NCBI RefSeq assembly: GCF_963675165.1
Contig: NC_087384.1
Location: 4,147,182-4,211,181 of the forward strand
From: Halichondria panicea
Taxonomy: Eukaryota; Porifera; Demospongiae; Suberitida; Halichondriidae
Reading direction: 5' to 3'
DNA: 64,000 nt
Both the position numbers and the translations under genes were made by a program. The first letter of the stretch is position 1; each line of letters begins with the position of its first letter. Below are positions 24,677 through 35,600 of the stretch, in pieces. Under the pieces are notes generated by a model, which was given only the letters and a program-made list of their open reading frames with translations, did no database searches and was not told the origin of the DNA.

Positions 24677-26506
24677 GAGGGGGGGAGTTAAAACAAAGTG
24701 TGGGTGGGTGTACAGGAACATGTATTAGTGACGCAAGTGCAAGTCATTGACAGAAGTGCATTGTAATTGTAGCCAGACATAAACGTAACCAAGGGTGTTA
24801 AAATCATTTGCCGGACGTTTCACTGGAATTTGAAAACTAGCAACTGGTATGTCGGAGGAGGTCTGTCAGGGTCAAAAATACTTGCGTACTGCAGACTTGA
24901 CTTTTAGACCCAATGCGTTAGTAATTAACATGCATGACCCACATTAAAAAATTAAATTTCCTGCATAAAGACTTTGAAGCATAATTATAAGCTCTAACTT
25001 TATTGAAGGCTATTAGTTAACCGCTTGTCAGCACTGCAACAGTTGATGAACATTGGTCTAAAAAGTCAAAGGTCATACATAACCTCACTCAAGTTGTACC
25101 CAGTTGATACTTAGAAACCACTCAATTCTACTGTAACAGCTGCCACTGCTAAAACATCACGGGTACAATTAAGAACTACGTGGGGTACCCATTAAAAAAA
25201 ACTGCTAAAAAACAGATCATGTACGTGACATGATGCATGGTACACAATCGTAGATGTACTTACGTGGTGAGACAATACCAGATGTCCTTTAAGTAAGCAG
25301 TTATTCCTGTTTCCCCTTGGACCCCCTTGCCTGTCCTCTGACCTTCACTATGTCCTCTTTTAGGCTCCACTAGAACAAACAGCACCAGTAACACAGCTAT
25401 CACGCCTAGACCAGGGGTCACCTGGGGATCAGAGGTACAAATGTTACATTGCACCAGTAACACAGCTATCACGACTAGACCAGGGGTCACCTGGGGATCA
25501 GAGGTACAAATGTTACATTGCACCAGTAACACAGCTATCACGACTAGACAAGGGGTCATCTGGGGATCAGAGGTACAAATGTTACATTGTACCAGTAACA
25601 CAGCTATCACAACTAGACCAGGGGTCATCTGGGGATCAGAGGTACAAATGTTACAGTAACACAGTTATCACCCCTAATCTAGAGAACTGTGAAAAGTATT
25701 AGTGTACTAAAATGTAGGCTCTTGTATACGAAATTACTTATCTAAAATTGGTACATTAGGTTGATGTAAAGCACATTTGAGAACTACAAACCAAGAACAT
25801 AGAAAAGCTATCCCAGCATACTATTAGAATGACTAACAGACTAATAGACAGGAAGAGATGTACTAGCATGAGTAGTGGCACTCAATTAAGACTCTGGGCT
25901 AAAATATCTAGCCACTAGGAAACTATCTTCATTTCGATAACAAGAAACTATGAAACCAGTATTTGGAGGTGCTAGTTTCAACTCCATTCAGGATCCAGGG
26001 AACTGACCACCACTGTGTCAGTGTGGCCCTAGGCAGACACACAGACTGGCAGTGGAATACAATGCACCACAATAGGCGTGGGAAATCCCTTTTCGATGAG
26101 AATAGCCATCCTCCTTGTGTACAGTCATCTATATGTACATGTAGCTTGCGTGTACTGTACTTTACAGCAGGCTCCAGATTAGAGGGACCAAACTGTGCAT
26201 ATCTTACGTACGTACATCCAACAGTGACTTAAATGTACATGTAATTAAGTAATATCCACAATTGCAGTTGTGTGTACATTGCACACATCATGACATGCAG
26301 TCAACCTAGATACATGCAAGTTAAAAAGAGCTACAAGTGCGAGTGGTGATCGAGTCATGCAATAACCTACATACCCTGAGGGCCCATCTCCATGGGACTG
26401 CTTGATTGGTGTACATACGTATGAGTTGAGTAAGCTCAGCGCCAATGATGTAGCCAAATGCACTGCAAGTGAAGTAAAGGATAAAAACAACAATCATCAT
26501 CAGTAG

Positions 26507-26575
<69 letters not shown>

Positions 26576-29500
26576 TGAGTTAGAGAATGAAGTGTGTACG
26601 TACACCTGAATCCTGAATCTACGAAGTGCTGTTAATATACACGTAAATTATAATTATAGACTAATAATACTTATAATACAGTGCAGAGTAACTACCGTAC
26701 TGTACGTCTATGTTAATTCATGCATAGAAGCAATTTTCCTAGGCAGCATTTGCTACATGTACATGGGTGTACCAAAGCTTCACCATCCCAACATAAAATA
26801 CTTGAGAAAATAATTTCTTGGACTCTGCAAGAATATTCCACAATGTGTATTCCCCCCCCCCCCCCACCACCATCGCCCACAAAATCTCCATTAGCAGGCA
26901 AGAGGGTGAAAATGAGAGGACAGAGGGGTTGGCCACTACAAGTCACTGATGTGATCATAAAGGATACACAAAAACCACACACATGCACTTCCACCATAGC
27001 TATGCTTCCACATATAATTATGTAATTATTCTAACAACAATGTAACTACTACTATAAATAGATGATAGCCATTTGACGAATTAGTAATTAACGCTGAATT
27101 ATGTTCGTACTATTATTATGAATCTTCTAAATTTATAAATGAAATATACTTTTGAGAGTATGCTAAGCAAGCTAGCTCTTTTTTTCATCTATATATACAT
27201 GTATCTGACTCTTAAAACTCATATTTATACATCTTTTAACACATTATTGTGCTCGCAAATCCGCCAAATTTAGTACCCTAAAAACGGGGGAAATCTACAA
27301 TTACTACCCGTCTATAATAGGTATTATTGCTGCCAGGAGTACATTAAGATCTTAAAGTACTCCTGCTGCTGCTGCTCAATGGAATTAATGCCACTGTGCA
27401 GGGTTTCATCTAGTGGGGGTGGGGGAAGATTCCCTCCCAAATGCTCAGCTTCTTCCGAATAATGACATATCACTAACGAAACTGTACAAACATTAATCAA
27501 CTACCGTATAACTGGAAAAGTTGGTGAGTGATATAATTTGGCAATATGGCAAATTTAAACCGCCAAATTAAAGTTATCCGGTGGACACATCATTTGCTGT
27601 AGTAGCTAGCTACACCTGAGACACCAAATTAAAATCGTTAATTCGGTTCAAATGGCTTATTCGCTAAATTTTACAGTTATACATGATATAGTCCAACTAC
27701 ATGTGAGCAATCATTTCATTTAGTATAGGGATGTGGTCAACAGAAATGAGCGTGGATCAACACCCTTTCCGGCATGCTATCACACACACTATATTCATTC
27801 CCTCCCTAACTATGGATCCTGATGAAACCCAGACATTGTGGTCCATGTGAAGCATAATTATAAAATTAAGGATCAAAGGATCAAAGGGGTTCTAATTAGT
27901 ATAGCTGCCTGGAACTCATTCCCTTCTTTAAACATTTGTTCTATCAATAGTAATTAACCAACCTCCGCTATAGGGACATGGTTCATTATGCACAACTGAA
28001 TTGGATTGAATATTAACAGATTAGACATACATCGATCATATTAACTAAGTAACTACTACATGTACATGGTATGCACTGCAACATAACTTTACTTGTCCAC
28101 TGTAATGACTGACCTTCCTAGGGGCATGGCCAGATAAAATATTGAGAGTATTCTGAGTCTGCTCTCGACTGGAAACAGGTCGGCCAGGATGGTAGGGGCA
28201 ATAGTAGCATAGCTGGCCTCGCCCACACCCACAAACAGTCGTGTACCAAACAGCATCCAATAATTCTATAGTAGAGATTGTGCGCATTATACGACAGTGA
28301 CCACTATAGACGAAATTATTTGTCCCAAAATTACTACATGCTGCATAGAACAGTCATGCACTTAATATATATTGCAAGGTCTAGCTGTACTTTGGTAAAT
28401 AAATGCATATCACCCAGGAGTGCATGAATAAGACACGCAAACAGTTGTTTATGCAAGGGGATTGACAGTCATTCAACTGTACTACATGTACTTGAACAGC
28501 TGGTCATTACATCAATCTATTTATAGAAACAGGGAATTTTCAAGTCATAATACTGGTCCTATCCTTCACACAACTGTATACAAAATGTATGTAAACACAC
28601 CGTTGTGCAATTACTATTCAACATAAATCTATAGAATGGACACCCAGTAGTGGACATACATGCACAAAATACACGCTGAACACACAGCTGTCACTAACTT
28701 AAAATTGTGCTCACCACTGAAAACGATCCCAATAGGGTGAAGGCGGACCACAGCAAGATGCCAACACTCATGATGTACTTGCGTGCGTACCTATCACCCA
28801 GATAACCAAATAATGGTGCGAGGAGCATGTAGCTTCCAATGAAGGCAGTCTGAAGCAGCCCTCCTTGCCAGTCCTCAATTGCCTCTGGCTTGCCATTAAT
28901 TTTGAAACCATTTGCTGTCGTGTCTTCCAGTGAAGTCAGGATCCCTGTTTAATAGTGGGTGCATTTATAGTGACAGTCAGATATCATGTATATCCCATGC
29001 ACATAGATTCATGATTTATTTATGGATCATGTGACTAAAAATTCTGCAGTACCTGCAATTGTGTACCTGTCCATGTAATTCAGGAAGTTAATGGCAGTAA
29101 GAATAGCCACAGCGAACACTTTGTTGAATGTGCTTCTGCTACACATGCCCATGCCTTTGCTTCTGTAATAGACTTGGAGATTTTCAAGTTCTTTACCAAG
29201 TTGTCTACAATTAATTAATTTTAAAATTACTTTGAGTTTACACATATTTTTTATAATTAGATAGATCAGCAGACTGAATTAATCTCACTTCCGGTCAATT
29301 AGCACTGTCACGCCTTTTATGTGGTATTTTTCTTTGTGCGTGTGCCCGGTGGCGTGTAGGACCAGTAAAGTAAATGTAGTTAATTACACAACCACCTCTG
29401 GCTGGCCTAAGTAAACCTAGAGGTTCTTAAATATATTGTTTGCCAGACACAGCCATTCATTCTATCTGTAAACTGACAAGTCAAGCTAGCAATCGTGGTA

Positions 29501-29650
29501 AGGATATAGTTTTGTCTATTTGCTGTCAGCAAAAAAATACAGCAAATGTACAGTGCAGTAGATCTATATTTAATTTAGCTACACGTACTTATCCTCTGGC
29601 TCTGCATCTTGCAGATTCGCTGAGCAGAATTCAAGCATAATGGTGTCCAT
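22154..29650 (-). CDS. SPNS: Spinster homolog MFS transporter
   Basis: Twelve exons: 29650-29589, 29204-29053, 28944-28715, 28265-28114, 26462-26375, 25421-25264, 24643-24506, 23877-23679, 23377-23312, 22987-22889, 22722-22564 and 22318-22154. They encode 555 residues (SPNS1 528, SPNS2 549). The family signature is clear: INFLNYMDRYTIAGIL in TM1, GLLQTAFIGSYMLLAPLFGY then the MFS motif GDRYARK, VGVGEASYATIAPTILADLF in TM4-5, and PWRWALRVTPGLG around TM6-7. About 12 hydrophobic helices follow, with a short acidic cytosolic tail. Spinster proteins export lysophospholipids from lysosomes (SPNS1) or sphingosine-1-phosphate at the plasma membrane (SPNS2); I cannot say which applies here. The start could be either of two in-frame ATGs (29650 or 29638). 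The sixth coding exon lies at the edge of a tandem array (25388-25667) that repeats its own start. Confidence 0.9.
22331..22353. repeat. long G run in a Spinster intron
   Basis: Four Gs, one A, then 18 consecutive Gs on the plus strand. On the transcribed minus strand this is a C tract about 12 bp upstream of the acceptor of the last exon, so it may serve as the polypyrimidine tract. G-quadruplex formation on the opposite strand is possible. Confidence 0.85.
23048..23110. repeat. solo end of a TACCGTATAGCG-family MITE
   Basis: TACCATATAGGGCGAAATTT, then GAGGCGCTT and GGCCTCTAAAGC, match one end of the element at 50657-50883. The other end is not evident. Confidence 0.5.
24644..24676. repeat. 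(GT)n microsatellite at a splice acceptor
   Basis: About 13 GT units lie directly upstream (in gene orientation) of the Spinster exon that starts at 24643. On the minus strand they form a CA repeat in place of a usual polypyrimidine tract. Confidence 0.8.
25388..25667. repeat. 69-bp minisatellite built from a Spinster exon start
   Basis: Four near-identical 69-bp copies start at 25388, 25457, 25526 and 25595, and a shorter fifth ends near 25667. Each unit on the minus strand contains a candidate acceptor (CCCCAG) followed by codons for VTPGL.VIAVLLV. 69 bp is exactly 23 codons and the whole array stays open. The copy nearest the exon body belongs to the exon 25421-25264. Confidence 0.9.
26508..26576. 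repeat. (GT)n followed by (GCGT)n microsatellite
   Basis: About 16 GT units are followed by nine GCGT units in a Spinster intron, about 45 bp upstream of the exon at 26462. Alternating purine-pyrimidine DNA of this kind can adopt Z-form. Confidence 0.9.
27502..27686. repeat. candidate MITE with TACCGTATAACTG ends
   Basis: The left end TACCGTATAACTGG and the right end TTTTACAGTTATACATGA are imperfect inverted repeats. Internal CAAATTTAAACCGCCAAATT and CGCTAAATTTT elements are also inverted relative to each other. It lies in a Spinster intron. Confidence 0.5.
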
Positions 29651-29667
29651 CAGTAGCTGCAGTGTTG
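29636..29667. promoter_or_regulatory. back-to-back start codons of the Spinster and ITPRID-like genes
   Basis: The minus-strand gene has ATGs at 29650 and 29638, and the plus-strand gene starts at 29640. Depending on the minus start, the coding regions are one base apart or overlap by 11 bp. Transcription start sites must therefore lie inside or beyond the opposite gene's first exon. Confidence 0.55.
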
Positions 29668-32600
29668 GTGAGTGTTGTGCATGCTATAGATTTAAATGTC
29701 TAGTGTATGTAATTTCACACCTAAAGTGCAGACGATCGTTACTTGTGCGAACCTTAAGATCTGCAATATAGTTGTGCTGTGTAAATTATGTAGAATGGGC
29801 AGTAGAATAGTAGGTACAGTATGTTATCTCCTTTTCACCTTATGCGTAAAGAACATAACTTATTCACACCTCCAATTTTATTGATTAACCTGGAGGTCAC
29901 TAGATACATGCAGCCTTTAAAAATGAATTTCATGGCTGACCTTATCAATGTAATGCACCCAGTAAAAAAGGGACTAACACATGTACATTTTCAAGGTGTG
30001 AGCACAGGGAGGATATTTAAAAGTGATATTTTTTTGCACTGATAGTTTGAGTTACTTGTGTATTTACAAGCGTGTTGTACGTTGCAGACTTTCCTGAGGT
30101 TCTGTCAAATCCCGGATTTGGAAGCTCCAGCAGTTTCCACACAAATGAGGTAAATAATTTTCAATTCCACTGTTCATTCCTAGATTTCCACAGTGTCACA
30201 TGCCTCAGCTTTGTGTTGACGTACATGTTTATGCTCATGTATGCACTTAGCTTATTCTGTACTCTCAATTGTAAGCCTAGGCTGATGTACTATTCATTAG
30301 ATCACCCAACCACGACTGTTGCTAAATACGTTCCTTGTAAGGGTTTCGTAATTCTTGATTGTGAGGTAATTACATATGTGCAATGTACTAGATCTGTAAT
30401 TGTAACTTATTATTCTCTCCCAATGCCTTTTGGCACTCTGTTGCCTAGTAACCTGGTTTTCAGGAAACCAATATACCCCTAAAGCTTCCATGCAAATTAC
30501 TACTCTTAGATCAGCACTATCTAGGATCAGTAAAAGTATCTGTTGTAAAAAAAACCAATCATTCTGTGTTAGGCAATATATCGGCAATATTCTTTCCTTC
30601 CTTTCAACACTTTCTGATTCACTGATAAACATTGTTGACATTCGGACTTTTGGTACATTGTACAATTATCACATAATGTAAAGTGTTCTAATGGTGTTTG
30701 TGGCCTCTGAAGGTAAATAGAAGCCTGCACCTGTGGCCCTATTCAGCTTCTCAAACCAAAGTATCACCTGCTGTTGTTATTGCCACCCTTTGCGCTCTTC
30801 CCTAGTGGACTTGTATTGTATGACTTTTGTTGAGGAGTACAGTACCTAGTTCAGGGTACTATGTGATGTAGGATTCGTTTATTGAACATTACATGCATCT
30901 GCTTGCCACCCACTGATTTAGAGAATTATATAACCTGTGTGCTATTATATTGTAATATTCATATGTGCTTATAAATTTAGACCTAAACATTTTTTTAATT
31001 GTACGTACTGATTTTTTACTGTCACAGAATCATCATCGTGATGGTGAGATATGAATTTTACAAATGCTGAAAACTCATTGTTCCACCTCCCCTCACACGC
31101 ACATACAGTACTCTGGCAGTAGTGACACGGATGACTTCATTCGTGAAGTAGCAGAGCGTCACAATATTTCGTACAGCCTACTGAACAAAACCCATAGTGA
31201 GGACGAGATTTCCGACCCGTTTTCTCTTAGTTCCAGTCATCACAGCCTGCTCATTGTTGAATCAGACCTAGAGAAAGACGGCTCCTGTTCTCCTGAGGAC
31301 TTGGACTCTCCTGCCGACACTAAAGAGAAAGAACCAAGGAACAGTTACACTCTCTCATCTTGTGCCGTAACTTTATCCCCTCCCATTGGAAACGGGTTCA
31401 TTATGGCAACGGAGCGAGATATGGAGGACTTTGTACAGAGTGGTGTAAATATTATTCTCCCAGACGAGGAGGCTCATCTTAATAGTAATGGCTCTACACT
31501 GAGGTCACTGCACAGTTTCAAGAGGCAGGGAGCATTGCTTGAGAGTACAGAGGATACAGAACTAAATTGTCTGACACCCACCAATATGATGAGTAACTCT
31601 GAGGGCATGTCTTTGTCCACCACACCCACTCCCCAAGTGGATGTTAAGACTGACGGAGAGGTATCGCCAGGTTAGTCACACCCTGATACCTGTGTTGTAT
31701 TTGTTTCTTACACATGACTGACTGTGTATAGCACTTCTTGATTGTCTGCACACATACATGTGTACAAGCTCTAGTTGATCTCATCCACTCTGGCATACGT
31801 AGTTGCTAATATTTTGAGTGCTTCGAGCAAATGTTCTGCATAGATCAAATGTCAGCTACATTATACAGATGTTGGTTGCACCTGCCATGTGTGCATTGCC
31901 TGGAGCAGCTATTGCATACCACGCTGCTCCCTACTAATTGAGCAACTACTACGTATAATTATAGTGCTTTTGTTACGTGTACCTCCCACTTAGAAATGTA
32001 GTTTTGTCCCTATAAGAATTAAGTGATTCATTCTTTGCTTTTTACTATTCGTAGATGTGTCCACATACGATGATCTGGAGATTCTCATTGGTGAGTACTA
32101 CTTTGTATGTCTGTTGTGGCTAGCAGACGTTTGAGTGCACATACTCGCTTTCAGTTTGTATATGGTAATAGTTTATATGTAAGCATGCATGACTATTCGG
32201 ACGACTATTTAGTAGTTGACAGCTTTTGAATATTGCTCTTCTTAGTTGTGCATTCCGTTACTAACATTCTGCTCCGTATTTGGAGATTTCAATTTGTGTT
32301 GTACGTGTGACAAGCTTATCACGCCAGTACAATGACAGCTACTGCTATAATAATAGTATACATTGTCTTTCTTACAGATGAGATTATGTGTGGTGAGGGA
32401 GGGTCCACTGGTCTTAAGATCCCCGTCCCTACAAGGAGACATTCCAACTGGTGAGTCTACTTATTCTTTCACGTGGGTGTAGGACTACAAAAATAATTAT
32501 ACTTACAGTCATCCAGATAGACACTTGCATAACATGTGCATGCACTCCATCTATCCATATTGCTGACCTTTATTGAGCTTGTGGGGTGCAGGGAAGAGTC

Positions 32601-35600
32601 CAATTAATTTTCCAGTGGCAGTATATATATTGATCCTGGAATGGCTTTTTGTGTATTAGTTGTGATAGATCTAAAAACACTACAGAGACCTGACAGAGAC
32701 AATTAAACCTTCATATGTGGTCAACAGAAAACTATTTTACACTACTCAATAGTAGCTAGTCCAACCAAGACAAACAGTATAGTGACTGTTTTAGCTGACA
32801 TATGCTGTTGCTGGGACTATGTGGAACTGACTGCATGGAGCTCTTACAATGTACATGCACTTACATACATGACTCGTGCTGACTCACAGTGACCTCAACT
32901 GTCAATACAGTATCAGTTTACACTTGTCCAGCTATAATTTTATAACCTGTCTGTATTTACTGTACTGTTGAAATGTACATATAAAATTTTATGAATTATG
33001 TAAACTGGTATGGTACTGCAATATACCTCCATGTCTCCCAATTATTTTAGTGTTTTCTCAGAATGTCGATATGCCCTATGCCTGGAATTATACGCCTCCC
33101 CCTGTTATGTACTTGTTCATAATAACCACCGCTAGCACTTCTGTAGCACTTATAGGTTGGCATAGGGACATACAAGTATGGGGTGACCAAGTGAAACAAT
33201 TGTAGTGCTGCATATGTGACTGTTGTAAGGTATTGTAGTCTTGAGTAGGCTAGCTGTGACTGTCTGTGTTAGACTTTGATCTTCAATTGATGTTTACCTA
33301 GGTGTCTGATGTCTGAATGTTAGATGTTTTTCTTGTACAATATAATGATAGGGGTCACTTATATCTGAGTGTAGTCACGGGTGTATGTGGGTTATTTAGA
33401 GAGACCCTGGTACACCTGTGTAACTAGATGTACTTGTAGCTCCTTAATGATATCTGTATTATTATACATGCGCTAGCAAGTTAATCGTGCATGTAATAGC
33501 GACAATGACAAGGACACCTGACACTCTATTGACGTACCTACCCCCAAGTCTAGTCTACTTGTACATTAATATATACAAACTAACAGAACAAAACTCTTCA
33601 CACATACTATATACTATACATGGCTACAGAATTCCACATTGTTTCAGTAAAGATTTGCACTCAAACATTATCTCACTCTTTTGGACAATACACTTTTGAT
33701 ACAGACGAATAGACCGATTAGTGAAGCTAGACAATTAATTCTAATGCAGCCACAAATTAGCAGCTAAATACGTACAGTATACACATAAATGTACAAGAAT
33801 ATTTAAAATACACGCAAGCAGGAGATTATCCAATCTGAAACAGACAGCAAAACAGTTAAAATTCACAGACAGCAAAACAGTTAGTATGTGTCTGTATGTA
33901 TTTCATAATGCATGTTTGTTTTAGTGGATTTCTCTGTGTATATGCAGTGACCCTGCCTCGAGGGAGGTGGTTTCTCTTGTCCCTCTCTACCAGAGACGAA
34001 CCAGCGTCACCGTTGCACCCCTCCTAGCTGCCACTCCCTTCACGCTCATCCCACCGTCCGAAGACACTCGTAAATTAAGCGATCCTGCTGTATGTCTTCG
34101 AAAAGAACGAGTAAAAAATTCATATATGTACATGACCAAACAAAAGCGTTGTCTCTCTGACTCTGAGGCTCCAAACATCTCGACAGACGATGATGATTGT
34201 AAGAGCGAAGAATGCGAATCTTCAGCACTTGATTCCGGTTTTCATGATTCCCGATTCCAAGATGGCTCCAGTGTTAACTATCCACCATCCTCTCGTATGT
34301 CATTAGATAATTTATCCGATGATTTTATGGAACCACCATTAGTAAGCCCCAGCAAGATAAGAAGACCGACCCCATTCTCACCTTTCTGTCCGGCTACTCC
34401 CGATCGCGGCAACACCGTGATGTGGCCATGGGACGATACTAGTCAGCTAGGTGGTCAGGCTAACTCAGGACTGATCACCCAACCTAAACGTTCTCTCGGC
34501 AGACAAAGTCAGAGCAGTGTGGCTACCAGCAGTGAAGGCGTATCAATCAGCTCTTTCTGGGAGTCACAGATGTCTCAAATTTCTGCACTCGATATTCTTT
34601 CAAGTCTTGGCTTTGATGATTATGATAGTTCACAACTTATCCCCGATCGATTCATCCCAAAAGATGTCGAACACGTTAAACCATCCCTGATGAGGTCAAT
34701 GTCATTCGATGAAGATGAGCTGTTGTACGCTAGCAGAGCACCGTCCATTAGTACCATGTCCGAATCAAGTGTGTCCTCGTCTCAGCCTGTCCATCGCCCA
34801 CTCACTACTAGCACACGCGACCTCCCTCTCGGAGCAACTGCCGAAAATTTCTTTGTCCCCAGCTCTCCACCTCCTCAACCAGCACAGACCACTCCAGTTG
34901 ACAAGCAACCATTAAAAAGCAACCCACCCGCCGCTACTAGTTTCATGTATTACACAGTTTTGGAGACAGTGCCTGAAGAGACAGCTAGTGATCTTTCGCC
35001 CTCACCTAGATGGCTTTCTCCAAGAGTCTCAGTTGACCACTCTGTCATTATGGACCTCTTCGAGAACAAACTAGGCTCTAATCTCAAGGTCCGTAAGCGA
35101 TCTCTTCCTACTCAACGTGAGGGCTACAGATGGAGTATCGGCAGTCAAGTGGACAGCGAAACAGGGGAGAGTATTCACGTCTCTGTCACATCCTACGATG
35201 ATGAAATGGCTCTGGAGAAAGAAAGAGAAAAAGAGGAATCAAGTGTGCCAATACCAGTGGAGGACTTCACTCATCCAAGGAGAGCTAGAAGAAAGGGTGT
35301 GTACGTGCCTCCAGCATCTGTCCTAACTTGGCTCAATTCACAACAACCCATTTCTGAAGAGGAAATAATTAGCCCAGAAGAGCTTCCATGGCCATTTAAT
35401 GAGCAGGCAAAGCTAAGAGTCAGTTTGTCAGAGATACAACTTGAGCGAAAAGAGAGTGAAAGTCGAGAGAACTCACTACTAGCACCTAATGACATGTATC
35501 GTGAACCTTCCCCTAAATTACTTCTTGCTGAAGAACCATTACTCAAAATTCTCGATTCGCATAGTCGTAGTTCATCTGTGGAGCCGCATGGTAGACTCAG

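Noticed and set aside
25441..25659. Plus-strand frame of repeated MLHCTSNTAITTRPGV units
   Set aside because: It is the antisense reading of the 69-bp minisatellite; the repeat length being a multiple of three opens several frames at once.
31028..31043. Possible microexon coding NHHRD in the ITPRID-like gene
   Set aside because: It has AG and GT borders, but using it puts the next exon out of frame with an early stop; exon 30088-30149 joins 31109 directly in phase.
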